64,000 nucleotides of DNA from NCBI RefSeq assembly GCF_002902385.1, contig NZ_PPQH01000040.1, forward strand, positions 135,472-199,471. Direction: 5' to 3'. The notes below the pieces were generated by a model, which saw nothing but the letters and a program-made list of their open reading frames with translations, searched no databases and was not told where the DNA came from. Positions 51,808 to 61,920 of the stretch are shown one piece after another. Position 1 is the stretch's first letter, and each line of letters opens with the position of its first letter. The stretch comes from Staphylococcus intermedius NCTC 11048. GTDB taxonomy: Bacteria; Bacillota; Bacilli; Staphylococcales; Staphylococcaceae. The translations under genes and the position numbers were made by a program.

Positions 51808-51849
51808 TAAAAGCTGGGATAACTTCATTGTATCCTAGCTTATTTTTTT
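51808..51849 (+). terminator. Terminator after greA
   Basis: AAGCTGGGATA (51811-51821) pairs with TATCCTAGCTT (51831-51841); seven Ts. Confidence 0.9.
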
Positions 51850-51934
51850 ATATGTACAGATTAAAGATAACGTGAACAGTTTGGGAATGAACTGTAATTC
51901 CGAGTATTAACCTCTTATATTTATCGATACTAAA

Positions 51935-51963
51935 TTGTCAGTCATACTTTATAATGATAAAAT
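51935..51963 (+). promoter_or_regulatory. Promoter of the pxp/biotin operon
   Basis: TTGTCA (51935-51940), 17 bases, TAAAAT (51958-51963), 37 bases before pxpB. An overlapping TATAAT at 51950 has no matching -35. Confidence 0.5.
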
Positions 51964-52000
51964 ATATATTTGTAAGGGCTTTCCAAAAGGGGGAATGTAT

Positions 52001-52735
52001 ATGCATTTTCGTCAAATTAGCGAGCAATCTTTTATGATTTACTTTAAAGCTGAAATTAGTGAGACAGTATATCAACATGTTAATGCTGTTATGGCTCACA
52101 TAGAAAGGATTAATCATCCGCACATTCAAGAAATTGTGCCTTCTTATCGCGCTATTTTGGTATATTTCGATGGGATTAAAACAGATGTTGAAACTTTAAT
52201 CGAAGCACTTCAACTCGATACATTCGATCCTCAACAAAGTAAGATGCGTACGGAAAGAAAAAGAATTGTGAATATTCCTGTACGCTATGGTGGGAAATGG
52301 GGACCAGATATTGAGGTTGTAGCGCATCACAACAATTTATCGATTGACGAAGTGATTCAATATCATACTGAAAAACACTATCTTGTATACATGATTGGTT
52401 TTATGCCAGGATTTCCATTTTTAGGGGGTTTAAGTCCTCACCTTTATACACCCAGAAAAGAAGAACCAAGAATTAAAATTGATGCAGGTTCGGTAGGAAT
52501 TGCCAACAATCAAACCGGTATATATCCATCTGATTCACCAGGTGGCTGGCAGATTATTGGACGGACTCCGATAGATGTTTTTAATCCTAGTCGGGAGCCG
52601 AAAATTTTATACCAACCGGGTGACAGAATTAAATTTTATTCTATTAATGAAGAACAATTTTTACATATTCAAAAATATGTGCGTAAGAATCAACTAGATT
52701 ATGATGAATGGGTGATGATAGAAAATGTCCATTAA
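52001..52735 (+). CDS. pxpB: 5-oxoprolinase subunit PxpB (KipI/AHS1 family)
   Basis: 244 aa, allophanate-hydrolase-subunit-1 fold. GFMPGFPFLGGL (about 132-143) and GSVGIANNQTGIYP (about 166-179) are its hallmarks. With PxpA and PxpC it forms the ATP-dependent 5-oxoprolinase of many bacteria; the same fold makes half of the carboxyltransferase domain of urea carboxylase. The ATG at 52001 follows AAAGGGGG; starts upstream lack spacing. It overlaps pxpC by 11 bases. Confidence 0.92.
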   Translation: MHFRQISEQSFMIYFKAEISETVYQHVNAVMAHIERINHPHIQEIVPSYRAILVYFDGIKTDVETLIEALQLDTFDPQQSKMRTERKRIVNIPVRYGGKWGPDIEVVAHHNNLSIDEVIQYHTEKHYLVYMIGFMPGFPFLGGLSPHLYTPRKEEPRIKIDAGSVGIANNQTGIYPSDSPGGWQIIGRTPIDVFNPSREPKILYQPGDRIKFYSINEEQFLHIQKYVRKNQLDYDEWVMIENVH

Positions 52736-53750
52736 AATTATCAAACCTGGATTGTTTACGACAGTTCAAGACAAAGGACGTATAGGTCATCAGTTTGAAG
52801 GCTATTCACCTGCTGGCGTGATGGATCGACCGAGCTATGACATTTTAAATACATTATTAGAAACAGAGGCACAACCTGCTTTAGAATTTACGATGATTGG
52901 TCCGACGATTAAATTTCTAGATCACAACCTATTTGCAATCACCGGTGCACCGTTTTCAGCCACTTTAAACGGCCGACCTATTCCACATCAATCGGTAATC
53001 AAAGTTGAAAAAAATGATATTTTAGAAATTGGACGCGTGATTGATGGGATGCGAGGGTATATCGGATTTGCAAAACCGTTAGAAATTCCACTTGTTGAAG
53101 GAAGTTATGCAACACATACACGGACTGGCATCGGGGGTTTCAAAGGTCGTGCATTGCAAGTGAATGATGTGATTCCTACAAAGGCTACACGGATAGATCA
53201 TCAACTTATTGGTCGCTCAAGTGATTTTTCAAGTTTTACGAAAGCGAGACAGCTACCGATTGGCTTGATGGACGGTCCACAATTAGAATCATTTACACGA
53301 CAAACGATTAAAGACCTTGAACAACTTGAGTTTACTATTTCAGAAAATTCAGACCGTATGGGTTATCGCCTTAAAGGTCCCTCGATACAACCTTTTGCAG
53401 ATGCTGACATTATTTCTGAACCTGTCGCATTAGGTTCCGTACAAGTTCCGAAAGACGGTCATCCTATTATTTTACTCAATGATCGGCAAACTGTGGGAGG
53501 TTACACAAAAATTGGCACAGTGATTGATTGTGACATTGTTGATATTGTTCAAAGACAACCTGGTGATAAGGTGAAATTCGAATGGATGACATTTACCGAG
53601 GCGAATGAAATTTTAGCGCGAAAAAATAGAAAGCTGGAAGAGGCAAAAGCCCAAATTCGGGAACAACCTCAGCGGATTTTAAATCACATTCGACCGACGC
53701 AACAAAAAATAAAAACCGTATTAAAAGGAGATCGTATACCATGGACTTAA
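52725..53750 (+). CDS. pxpC: 5-oxoprolinase subunit PxpC (KipA/AHS2 family)
   Basis: 341 aa, allophanate-hydrolase-subunit-2 fold: KPGLFTTVQDKGRIGHQFEGYSP near the start, GAPFSATLNG, and the late ILLNDRQTVGGYTKIGTV. Partner of PxpB and the second half of a urea-carboxylase-type carboxyltransferase. It overlaps accB by 10 bases, so all subunits are translationally coupled. Confidence 0.93.
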   Translation: MSIKIIKPGLFTTVQDKGRIGHQFEGYSPAGVMDRPSYDILNTLLETEAQPALEFTMIGPTIKFLDHNLFAITGAPFSATLNGRPIPHQSVIKVEKNDILEIGRVIDGMRGYIGFAKPLEIPLVEGSYATHTRTGIGGFKGRALQVNDVIPTKATRIDHQLIGRSSDFSSFTKARQLPIGLMDGPQLESFTRQTIKDLEQLEFTISENSDRMGYRLKGPSIQPFADADIISEPVALGSVQVPKDGHPIILLNDRQTVGGYTKIGTVIDCDIVDIVQRQPGDKVKFEWMTFTEANEILARKNRKLEEAKAQIREQPQRILNHIRPTQQKIKTVLKGDRIPWT

Positions 53751-54187
53751 AGCAAATCGAGCAAACATTGAATCTACTCAAGCAATATGGTGCAAAGCAT
53801 TTTAAATATCGTGATGACGAGATGGAGTTGGAATTAGATTTATCGTCCATTCAACAAACAGGAATACCTGTACATGATCAACAAATTGCGCAACCATCAA
53901 ACAATGATGGAGAGGAAGCGCAGCAACCGACAGAGCTTTCGGAAGACGCTTCAAAAGTGATTCGTTCACAAATGATAGGTACATTTTATTTACAAGATGA
54001 AAAAGAACTGACAAAACCAGCTGTGAAAGTTGGCGATAAAGTCAATAAAGGGGATATTATTGGCTATATTGAAGCGATGAAAGTGATGAATGAAGTTACA
54101 GCAGATGTGTCGGGCGAAGTTACAGAAGTGCATGTCGGTCATGGTGAAAACATTGAATTTAATCAAGTGATTTTAACGTTGAAGTAA
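53741..54187 (+). CDS. accB: Biotin carboxyl carrier protein
   Basis: 148 aa: helical N-terminus, a linker rich in Gln/Asn/Ser, and a biotinyl domain at about 72-148. The biotinylation motif EAMKVMNEV places the modified lysine at K114. It is likely a paralogue of the fatty-acid accB, dedicated to this operon. Overlaps pxpC and precedes accC by 11 bases. Confidence 0.93.
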   Translation: MDLKQIEQTLNLLKQYGAKHFKYRDDEMELELDLSSIQQTGIPVHDQQIAQPSNNDGEEAQQPTELSEDASKVIRSQMIGTFYLQDEKELTKPAVKVGDKVNKGDIIGYIEAMKVMNEVTADVSGEVTEVHVGHGENIEFNQVILTLK

Positions 54188-54198
54188 GGGGGGATTCC

Positions 54199-55569
54199 AT
54201 GTTTCGAGTTTTAGTTGCAAATAGAGGTGAAATTGCAGTACGTATTATTCGGACGCTTAGAGAGCTAAATATGGAGTCCGTTGCCATTTACGCTGTTGGT
54301 GATGAAAACAGTCTGCACGTTAAGTTAGCTGATCAGGCGGTTTGTATCGGACAAGCGAACCCATTAGACAGTTATTTGAATATCCGTAATATATTAGCAG
54401 CTGCAGAAATGACAAAAGCGAATGCCATTCACCCTGGTTATGGTTTTTTATCTGAAAGTCCTGTGTTTGCTGAAAGGGTTGAAAATGAAGGGCTTTATTT
54501 TATCGGACCGACGAAAGAAACGATGCAACGAATGGGGGATAAAATTACTGCACGTCAAACTGTGGATGAAGCAGGGGTACCAATTATACCTGGTTCTAAA
54601 TCGTCAGTTGAATCCGTAGACGAAATTAAAGCACTCTCTGAAGAAATCGGTTATCCCCTAGTCATTAAAGCAGCGAGTGGTGGTGGCGGAAAAGGAATTC
54701 GTATCGTTAAAGAAGAATCACAACTTGAACGTGCTTTTAAAGAGGCGAAAAGTGAAGGCAACAAATACTTCAATGACGACCGAGTTTATATAGAAGCTTT
54801 TATTCCGGTAGCGAAACATGTCGAAGTACAAGTCCTTGGAGATGGTCAATCACGTTATATTCACTTAGGGGAACGAGATTGTTCCGTACAGCGCAAAAAC
54901 CAAAAACTGATTGAAGAATCACCATGTAGTGCACTAAGTGAAGCAATGCGAGATAATATTTGCAATGATGCTGTGAAAGTCGCAAAGGCAGCACAATATC
55001 GAAGTGCCGGTACTATTGAATTTCTAGTGACTGAAGATGCATATTATTTTATTGAAATGAATGCACGTATTCAAGTTGAGCATACAGTGACAGAAATGCG
55101 TACAAATGTTGACTTGGTGCGTGAACAATTACGCATTATGCAAGAGGGCACGCTTTCACTAACACAAGAGGATATTCACTTTTCTGGGCATGTCATTGAA
55201 GCACGAATCAATGCGGAAGACCCACAAAATGCATTTCGTCCAACACCTGGTACAGTGCAAAGATTGCATTTACCACAAGGATTTAATATACGTGTTGACT
55301 CACTACTTTATAGTGGTTATACTGTTTCTTCATATTATGATTCGCTCGTTGCTAAAGTGATTGTAAAAGGTGAAAATCGTGCGCATGCGATTGATAAATT
55401 AAAGGTCACATTAGACGAACTCGTCATTGACGGTTTTATGACGACGGCTGATTTCTTGTATGCCGTATTATCTTATCCGCCCTACTATGAAGGCGATGCA
55501 CGTGACGTTGACATTAAATTCTTAGATCGTCATCGTATTTTTAAGGAGGAGAATGAAGATGAAAGTTGA
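54199..55569 (+). CDS. accC: Biotin carboxylase
   Basis: ATP-grasp enzyme of 456 aa that carboxylates biotin on the carrier. [10 protein letters not shown] near 76-85, ATP loop GGGGKGIRI near 160-168, and [14 protein letters not shown] near 288-301 are intact. No acetyl-CoA carboxyltransferase gene lies nearby; PxpB-PxpC could fill that position (inference). It overlaps pxpA by 11 bases. Confidence 0.94.
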   Translation: MFRVLVANRGEIAVRIIRTLRELNMESVAIYAVGDENSLHVKLADQAVCIGQANPLDSYLNIRNILAAAEMTKANAIHPGYGFLSESPVFAERVENEGLYFIGPTKETMQRMGDKITARQTVDEAGVPIIPGSKSSVESVDEIKALSEEIGYPLVIKAASGGGGKGIRIVKEESQLERAFKEAKSEGNKYFNDDRVYIEAFIPVAKHVEVQVLGDGQSRYIHLGERDCSVQRKNQKLIEESPCSALSEAMRDNICNDAVKVAKAAQYRSAGTIEFLVTEDAYYFIEMNARIQVEHTVTEMRTNVDLVREQLRIMQEGTLSLTQEDIHFSGHVIEARINAEDPQNAFRPTPGTVQRLHLPQGFNIRVDSLLYSGYTVSSYYDSLVAKVIVKGENRAHAIDKLKVTLDELVIDGFMTTADFLYAVLSYPPYYEGDARDVDIKFLDRHRIFKEENEDES

Positions 55570-56317
55570 TTTAAACTGTGATTTAGGGGAAAGCTTTGGT
55601 AATTATCAAATCGGCAATGATCGAGCAGTTTTGCCACTGATAACTTCTGCCAATGTCGCGTGTGGTTTTCACGCGGGTGATGAAAATGTGATGGCCGAAA
55701 CTGTGCGCCTTGCTAAAGAAAATGGTGTGAGTGTTGGTGCACATCCTGGATTTCCTGACTTACAAGGTTTTGGTCGTCGCAATATGGATATGTCATTAAC
55801 TGAAATTTATAATATGGTTGTCTATCAAGTGGGGGCTTTAAAGATGTTTTGTGATATTAACGGTGTTGCGCTTAATCATGTTAAACCGCATGGCGCACTT
55901 TATCAAATGGCCGTAAGAGATGAAGACATTGCTCGAACGATTGCCTCTGCAGTTTATGATATTGATCCGCAATTGTATTTAGTCGGTTTATCAAAATCTT
56001 TACTTATTGATGCAGGCAAAGCACAGGGCCTTAAAGTCGCATCAGAAGTATTTGCAGACCGTCGTTATGAAAGTGATGGTCAATTAGTGAGCCGTAAAAA
56101 AGAAGGTGCGATTATTGAGGGCACTGAAGAAGCCATTTCACAAGTAATTCAAATGGTAACAGAGGGCACGGTCGAAACAATTTCAGGTGAAGTAATCAAT
56201 ATTGAAGCAGATACAATTTGCATTCACGGTGACGGCGCACATGCACTTGAATTTGTTCAAGAAATTCGTTCGCGTTTAGCCGAGGTGAATGTGGATATCG
56301 TAACATTAGGGGGTTAA
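55559..56317 (+). CDS. pxpA: 5-oxoprolinase subunit PxpA (LamB/YcsF family)
   Basis: 252 aa, NodB-like barrel. It begins [12 protein letters not shown] and has [27 protein letters not shown] and [10 protein letters not shown], the conserved metal/substrate residues of the family. The ATG at 55559 has GGAGG at proper spacing; 55553 is too close. It hydrolyses or opens 5-oxoproline together with PxpBC. Followed at three bases by the transporter. Confidence 0.93.
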   Translation: MKVDLNCDLGESFGNYQIGNDRAVLPLITSANVACGFHAGDENVMAETVRLAKENGVSVGAHPGFPDLQGFGRRNMDMSLTEIYNMVVYQVGALKMFCDINGVALNHVKPHGALYQMAVRDEDIARTIASAVYDIDPQLYLVGLSKSLLIDAGKAQGLKVASEVFADRRYESDGQLVSRKKEGAIIEGTEEAISQVIQMVTEGTVETISGEVINIEADTICIHGDGAHALEFVQEIRSRLAEVNVDIVTLGG

Positions 56318-56320
56318 TCG

Positions 56321-57559
56321 ATGAAAAAAGAATCCAATCAAATTGAAAAATCAGGTGAATTTGTCTTCACGAAAACACATAAAAGGTTGTTGCTTGGCTC
56401 TGTATTTTTAATGGCTACATCTGCAATCGGGCCAGCATTTTTAACTCAAACTGCTGTATTTACCGAACAATTTTTGGCAAGTTTTGCTTTTGCAATTTTA
56501 TTGTCTATTATTATTGATATTGGTGCACAAATGAATATATGGCGCGTACTTGTCGTGACAGGTTATCGTGGACAAGAAATTGCAAATGAAGTTGTCAAAG
56601 GGCTAGGCACTTTTATCTCTTTACTTATCGCATTAGGAGGATTAGCGTTTAATATCGGAAATATTGCTGGTGCTGGGCTCGGTTTGAATGCTATTTTTGG
56701 ATTGGATGTTCGTACTGGTGCCGCAATGACAGCTGTAATTGCCATCTTAGTCTTCATTTCTAAAAATGGCCAGAAAATCATGGATGTCGTGACAATGATA
56801 CTCGGTGTACTCATGATTTTAATTGTTGCTTATGTGATGATACAGTCCAATCCGCCTTATGGTGAAGCAGTACAGCGCATGGTGTTACCTGAAAATCCTT
56901 CAGCACTTGTATTGCCTATAATTACATTAGTGGGTGGTACTGTAGGCGGTTATATTACATTTGCAGGTGCACACCGTATTTTGGATGCAGGCATTAAAGG
57001 GAAAGACTACTTACCATTTGTCAATCGTTCAGCAATTTCAGCGATTTTAACAACAGGCGTGATGCGTGGTTTACTATTTTTAGCTGTACTTGGCGTCGTT
57101 GTGACAGGTGTCACATTAAACCCTGAAAATCCACCAGCATCTGTTTTTGAACATGCCATAGGACCTATTGGTAAAAATATTTTTGGTATCGTTTTATTTG
57201 CAGCAGCCATGTCTTCAGTGATTGGTTCAGCGTATACGAGTACGACCTTTATTAAAACGATGCACAATAAATTAAAAACTTATGATCATTTTGTTGTCGT
57301 AACATTTATTGTGTTATCCACTTTGATTTTCTTATTTATTGGTCGCCCAGTAAAATTATTAATCATTGCTGGGGCATTAAACAGTTTGATTCTACCAATT
57401 ATTTTAGGTACTGTATTGATTGCCTCTAAAAACAAACGTATCGTAGGAGATTATCAACACCCAACTTGGATGTTGCTTTTTGGTATCGTTGCAGTGATCG
57501 TCACAATTTTTACAGGTTTCTTCTCATTACAAGGATTAGCAGCACTATGGAGTCAATAA
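56321..57559 (+). CDS. NRAMP-fold membrane transporter (YcsG type)
   Basis: Eleven or so membrane helices in 412 aa, NRAMP superfamily. The first helix reads IGPAFLTQTAVFTEQF: the GP-F start of NRAMP is there, but the metal-binding DPGN is replaced by TEQF (48-51), and the helix-6 MPHN is not visible (GYITFAGAHRI at about that place). It is therefore unlikely to carry Mn or Fe. Given its operon it may import 5-oxoproline or a related acid (inference). Annotated elsewhere as a divalent metal transporter. Confidence 0.82.
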   Translation: MKKESNQIEKSGEFVFTKTHKRLLLGSVFLMATSAIGPAFLTQTAVFTEQFLASFAFAILLSIIIDIGAQMNIWRVLVVTGYRGQEIANEVVKGLGTFISLLIALGGLAFNIGNIAGAGLGLNAIFGLDVRTGAAMTAVIAILVFISKNGQKIMDVVTMILGVLMILIVAYVMIQSNPPYGEAVQRMVLPENPSALVLPIITLVGGTVGGYITFAGAHRILDAGIKGKDYLPFVNRSAISAILTTGVMRGLLFLAVLGVVVTGVTLNPENPPASVFEHAIGPIGKNIFGIVLFAAAMSSVIGSAYTSTTFIKTMHNKLKTYDHFVVVTFIVLSTLIFLFIGRPVKLLIIAGALNSLILPIILGTVLIASKNKRIVGDYQHPTWMLLFGIVAVIVTIFTGFFSLQGLAALWSQ

Positions 57560-57583
57560 AAAATTAAATATGATTAACTTTGA

Positions 57584-57622
57584 AGGGCTAGGACATTCAG
57601 TTGTCTTAGCCCTCATTTTATT
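57584..57622 (+). terminator. Terminator of the pxp operon
   Basis: AGGGCTAGGACA (57584-57595) pairs with TGTCTTAGCCCT (57602-57613) through one wobble; T-rich tail. The rest of the gap to 57816 holds only a TGGGA/TCCCA hairpin at 57643-57680. Confidence 0.85.
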
Positions 57623-57816
57623 ATAAGATTTACTTTTGAATACTGATAGGTGGTGGGAAACGCATTGTCCCATTCCCAGAGCACAACAGTTAAATTTGTT
57701 TTTTAAAAATCAACAATGATATCACTCTGATAAAACTGAATTCACTTGTGTAAATATGATAAAATGACTACGGTAAATATAAAATTGGAAATACTATTTT
57801 TTGAGGAGGCATTTGA

Positions 57817-58503
57817 ATGATTGGAATCATCGGTGCAATGGAAGAAGAAGTCGCAATTTTAAAATCTCAAATGGATGCGGTAGAAGAAATTAAGATCGCG
57901 CATGCTATTTTTTATAATGGGAAATTAAATGATAAAGATATTATTTTAACACAAAGTGGCATCGGTAAAGTGAATGTCGCTATTTCTACAAGTTTATTGA
58001 TTGATCGCTTCCAACCCCAATGTATTATTAATACAGGGTCAGCGGGTGGCTTACAACCTGGATTAGCACTTGGCGATGTTGTGATTAGCAGACAAGTGGC
58101 TTATCATGATGCTGATGCACGTGCGTTCGGTTATGATATGGGACAAATTCCAGGAATGCCGACTTATTTTGAAGCAGACACGTCATTATTTGAAAAGGTA
58201 GATGACGTCTTAAAATCTTTAAATCAAAACGGTAGAGAAGGGTTGATTGTTTCAGGAGATAGTTTTATCGGTACAAACGAACAGCGTCAAGTCATTTTAA
58301 AACATTTTCCTGAAGCTTTAGCAGTTGAAATGGAAGCAGCAGCCATTGCCCATACATGTCACCAGTTTCACGTTCCATTTATCGTAACACGTGCGATTTC
58401 TGATTTAGCGGACGGTGAAGCGGGCATGACTTTTGAAGCATTCCTTAAGGTCGCAGCAAAGTCATCAAGTCAAATGGTCAATGAACTTGTGAAAGTACTC
58501 TAA
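57817..58503 (+). CDS. mtnN: 5'-methylthioadenosine/S-adenosylhomocysteine nucleosidase
   Basis: Cleaves MTA and SAH in methyl-cycle salvage and supplies the AI-2 precursor route. 228 aa. IGAMEEEV at the start, GSAGGL near 76-81, [21 protein letters not shown] and the catalytic aspartate in [17 protein letters not shown] precedes the ATG. Confidence 0.97.
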   Translation: MIGIIGAMEEEVAILKSQMDAVEEIKIAHAIFYNGKLNDKDIILTQSGIGKVNVAISTSLLIDRFQPQCIINTGSAGGLQPGLALGDVVISRQVAYHDADARAFGYDMGQIPGMPTYFEADTSLFEKVDDVLKSLNQNGREGLIVSGDSFIGTNEQRQVILKHFPEALAVEMEAAAIAHTCHQFHVPFIVTRAISDLADGEAGMTFEAFLKVAAKSSSQMVNELVKVL

Positions 58504-58531
58504 TATATCACACAAATATTGCTCATAAATA

Positions 58532-58540
58532 TGCTATAAT
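58532..58540 (+). promoter_or_regulatory. Extended -10 promoter of the yqeG operon
   Basis: TGCTATAAT (TG-N-TATAAT) 36 bases before yqeG; no good -35 seen. Confidence 0.5.
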
Positions 58541-58575
58541 ATAACGAATGAAGTCTTTTAAAGTGGAGGATGAAC

Positions 58576-59103
58576 ATGGGTATCATCAAGCAATTATTTT
58601 TACCAAATCAATATGTAAATTCGATTTATGAAATTGATTTTGATAAACTTCAACAATTGAACATCAAAGGCATTATTACAGATTTGGATAATACATTAGT
58701 CGGCTGGGATGAAGCACAACCGACACCGAAAGTTGAAAATTGGTTTAAAACTTTAGATGAGCAAGGATTTAAAGTAACTGTTGTTTCTAATAATAACGAA
58801 CAGCGAGTAAAATCATTTTGTCAAAATCTAAAAGTGGATTATATTTTTAAAGCACAAAAACCTAGAGGAAAAGCATTACGTCGCGCAACAGAACAAATGG
58901 GTATTCAAAAAGATGAAGTGGTTGTCATTGGAGACCAAATGCTAACTGATGTATTTGGCGGTAATCGTCACGGACTTTATACGATTATGGTTGTGCCAGT
59001 GAAAAATTCAGATGGCTTTATTACAAAGTTTAATCGTTTAGTTGAACGACGCTTATTAAAGCATTTTAAAAGAAAAGGCTATATTAAATGGGAGGAATCG
59101 TAA
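58576..59103 (+). CDS. yqeG: YqeG family HAD phosphatase
   Basis: HAD subclass IIIA hydrolase, 175 aa. Motif I TDLDNTLVGWDE, motif II VVSNNNE, motif III/IV region VIGDQMLTDVFGGNR are intact. Related eukaryotic proteins dephosphorylate phosphatidylglycerophosphate, but the bacterial role is unsettled. Start 58576 is used because 58570 overlaps GGAGG. yqeH begins directly after the stop. Confidence 0.92.
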   Translation: MGIIKQLFLPNQYVNSIYEIDFDKLQQLNIKGIITDLDNTLVGWDEAQPTPKVENWFKTLDEQGFKVTVVSNNNEQRVKSFCQNLKVDYIFKAQKPRGKALRRATEQMGIQKDEVVVIGDQMLTDVFGGNRHGLYTIMVVPVKNSDGFITKFNRLVERRLLKHFKRKGYIKWEES

Positions 59104-60204
59104 TTGACTGAAACTCTAAAATGTATTGGTTGTGGGGCTACATTGCAGTCTGAAGACCCTCAAAAACCAGGTTACGTTCCAAAAGCAAGTTTAGATAAAG
59201 AAGATGTCATTTGTCGTCGTTGTTTTAGATTGAAAAATTACAATGAAGTTCAAGATGTTGGCATGGAAAGTGACGATTTCTTAAAGTTATTGAACGGTTT
59301 ATCAGACAAACCGGGAATCGTTGTGAATTTAGTTGACGTATTTGACTTTGAGGGGTCTTTTATTCATGCTGTCAAACGCATTGTCGGTAATAAAAAGATT
59401 ATTTTAGTCGCGAATAAAATTGACTTATTGCCTAAACAAATCAATAAGCGCCGTGTTACGGAATGGCTAAGACGTTTAGCTAAGGAATACGGTTTATATC
59501 CTGAAGATGTTTGTTTAATTTCTGCATATAAAGGGATAGGTATTGATGATTTATTGCAAACGATTGAAAAGCATCGTGAAGGGCAAGATGTGTACATTGT
59601 GGGTACCACTAACGTCGGAAAATCAACGTTAATTAACAAATTGATTGAACAAACAGTAGGCGAAAAAAATGTCGTAACAACTTCTCGTATTCCAGGTACA
59701 ACTCTGGATATGATTGATATTCCAATCGACGAAGATCATTACATGTACGATACACCTGGTATTATTCAAGAACATCAGATGACGCATTATGTATCGACAA
59801 AGGCATTAAATACGATTATGCCTAAAAAAGAAATTAAGCAGCGTGTCTACCAATTAAATGAAGCACAATCGTTATTTATTGGTGGATTGGCGCGCGTCGA
59901 CTACTTAAAGGGTGGTAAGCGCCCACTCGTTTGTTATTTTTCGAATGAGTTGAATATCCATCGTACGAAATTAGAAAAAGCGGATGACTTATGGCGTAAA
60001 CAAATCGGAACATTATTATCACCGCCGTCACCGAAAGAGCCATTTGATTTTGATCAGTTAAAAACAGTCCAATTAACAACGGGAAATGAGAAAAAAGATA
60101 TCATGATTTCAGGTTTAGGATTTGTCACTGTGGATGCAGGTGCAGAAATCGCTGTGATTGTACCTCAAAATGTAGAAGTCACACTTAGACCTTCAATCAT
60201 GTAA
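59104..60204 (+). CDS. yqeH: Ribosome biogenesis GTPase YqeH
   Basis: Circularly permuted GTPase for 30S assembly, 366 aa. N-terminal zinc finger CIGC...CRRC; then motifs in permuted order: NKIDLLPK (G4), SAYKG (G5), TTNVGKSTLIN (G1), IPGTT (G2), DTPG (G3). TTG start right after the yqeG stop, with GGGAGG upstream. Confidence 0.97.
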   Translation: MTETLKCIGCGATLQSEDPQKPGYVPKASLDKEDVICRRCFRLKNYNEVQDVGMESDDFLKLLNGLSDKPGIVVNLVDVFDFEGSFIHAVKRIVGNKKIILVANKIDLLPKQINKRRVTEWLRRLAKEYGLYPEDVCLISAYKGIGIDDLLQTIEKHREGQDVYIVGTTNVGKSTLINKLIEQTVGEKNVVTTSRIPGTTLDMIDIPIDEDHYMYDTPGIIQEHQMTHYVSTKALNTIMPKKEIKQRVYQLNEAQSLFIGGLARVDYLKGGKRPLVCYFSNELNIHRTKLEKADDLWRKQIGTLLSPPSPKEPFDFDQLKTVQLTTGNEKKDIMISGLGFVTVDAGAEIAVIVPQNVEVTLRPSIM

Positions 60205-60219
60205 GGAGGGTGCGCATTT

Positions 60220-61032
60220 ATGAAATTTGCAGTGATCGGTCATCCAATTGACCATTCTTTATCACCACATATGCACCATGCGAACTTCAAAAGTTTGAAC
60301 CTAGATTATGGCTATGAAGCATTGAATATTCCACCTGCCCATTTCGAACATATTCGAGATATTATTAGTGACAAAGCGCTAGACGGCTTTAATGTAACAA
60401 TTCCGCATAAAGAGCGTATTATCGAGTACCTAGATGAGATGTCGGATGAAGCACGTGCCATTGGTGCAGTGAATACAGTTAAAATTGAAAACGGCAAATG
60501 GATCGGCTATAACACTGATGGGACTGGATTTGTTAAAGGATTGCAGGCAAAGTATGGCGATTTAACTGATGCGCACATTTTGATTCTTGGAGCAGGGGGC
60601 GCAAGTAAAGGGATTGCGTATGCGTTATCTCAAGTGACCGACAAACCAATATCAGTGGCCAATCGCTCTATGTCTCGTTTTAAAGATTGGCAGTTAGACA
60701 TTCAATCTTATTCACTACAAGATGTGGCGTCCATTGCCCACCAATTCGATATTATCATTAACACGACACCTGTTGGCATGCATCAATCTCAAGAAAGCGT
60801 CATGTCATTTGAGCAATTGAAACCGGATGTACTTGTCTGTGACATTATTTACATTCCATTTCAGACGGCATTTTTAAAAGAAGCTGCTGAAAAAGAATGT
60901 GCGACATATAATGGATTAGATATGTTTATTTATCAAGGTGCTGAGAGTTTTAAAATATGGACGGGATTAGATAGTGACATTATGACGATGCGTAACGCAG
61001 TAATAAAAAAATTAAATCCAACTACAACTTAA
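60220..61032 (+). CDS. aroE: Shikimate dehydrogenase
   Basis: NADPH-dependent reduction of 3-dehydroshikimate; 270 aa. [12 protein letters not shown] (substrate site), NVTIPHKE with the catalytic Lys, NTDGTGF with Asp, and the nucleotide loop [10 protein letters not shown] are complete. Lies in the conserved yqeGH-aroE-yhbY run, preceded by AAGGAGG. Confidence 0.97.
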   Translation: MKFAVIGHPIDHSLSPHMHHANFKSLNLDYGYEALNIPPAHFEHIRDIISDKALDGFNVTIPHKERIIEYLDEMSDEARAIGAVNTVKIENGKWIGYNTDGTGFVKGLQAKYGDLTDAHILILGAGGASKGIAYALSQVTDKPISVANRSMSRFKDWQLDIQSYSLQDVASIAHQFDIIINTTPVGMHQSQESVMSFEQLKPDVLVCDIIYIPFQTAFLKEAAEKECATYNGLDMFIYQGAESFKIWTGLDSDIMTMRNAVIKKLNPTTT

Positions 61033-61042
61033 GGAGGCCATT

Positions 61043-61336
61043 ATGGCATTAACAGGTAAACAAAAAAGATTTTTAAGAAGTAAAGCTCATCACGTTGATC
61101 CAACTTTTCAAATCGGTAAGTCTGGAATCAATGAAAACATGGTTGAACAATTAAAAGAAACGCTCGAAAATCGTGAACTGATTAAAATTCATATTTTACA
61201 AAACAATATGGATGATAAAAGTGAACTGGCTCAAAATATTTCTCAAGCAACAGGAAGCGAATTAGTCCAACTTATCGGTTCAATGATCGTCCTCTATAAA
61301 GAATCTCGAGAAAACAAACAAATCGAGTTACCTTAA
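61043..61336 (+). CDS. yhbY: YhbY family RNA-binding protein
   Basis: CRM-domain protein of 97 aa, associated with pre-50S particles. LTGKQKRFLRSKAHH and the GKSGINENMVEQL loop are characteristic. AAGGAGG before the ATG. It ends two bases before nadD. Confidence 0.94.
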   Translation: MALTGKQKRFLRSKAHHVDPTFQIGKSGINENMVEQLKETLENRELIKIHILQNNMDDKSELAQNISQATGSELVQLIGSMIVLYKESRENKQIELP

Positions 61337-61338
61337 AT

Positions 61339-61920
61339 ATGAAAACAATTGTTGTTTATGGTGGACAATTCAATCCGATTCATAGTGGACATGAAATGGT
61401 TGCAAGTGAAGTGAATGCAGCCATTCAACCAGATCATTTTTATTTTATGCCGAGTTTTATGTCACCATTGAAAAAACATGATGCTTTAATTGAAGTTGAA
61501 CATCGTATCAAAATGGTTGAAATGGTCATTGAAAATTTAGGTTTTGGGACACTACGTTTAGACGAAATTGAACGTAAAGGTCAAAGCTACACTTATGATA
61601 CTTTGTTGAATATACATCATGAATCTCCTGATGCAAAGCTGTATTTTGTAATTGGGACGGATCAATATGAGCAACTGGATCGCTGGTATCAAATTGACGC
61701 ATTGAAAACTTTCGTGACATTTGTTGTCGTGAATCGTGGTGATGTGATTCAAACCGATGATAATACGATCATATGTGTGAACATACCAGAGATGGCTATT
61801 AGTTCTACTGAAATTCGACAGAGAAGGTCTCAAGAGCAAACAATTCATATGTGGGTGCCACTGAACGTCGAGCACTACATATTGAAGGAGGGGTTATATG
61901 GATCGAACATTCGCGATTGA
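61339..61920 (+). CDS. nadD: Nicotinate-nucleotide adenylyltransferase
   Basis: Makes deamido-NAD from NaMN and ATP; 193 aa. Nucleotidyltransferase loop GGQFNPIHSGH at 8-18, VIGTDQYEQLDRW and late SSTEIRQR are all present. It overlaps yqeK by 23 bases. Confidence 0.97.
   Translation: MKTIVVYGGQFNPIHSGHEMVASEVNAAIQPDHFYFMPSFMSPLKKHDALIEVEHRIKMVEMVIENLGFGTLRLDEIERKGQSYTYDTLLNIHHESPDAKLYFVIGTDQYEQLDRWYQIDALKTFVTFVVVNRGDVIQTDDNTIICVNIPEMAISSTEIRQRRSQEQTIHMWVPLNVEHYILKEGLYGSNIRD

Noticed and set aside
56321-57559. Calling this gene mntH (manganese transporter)
   Set aside because: The DPGN and MPHN metal-binding motifs are absent.
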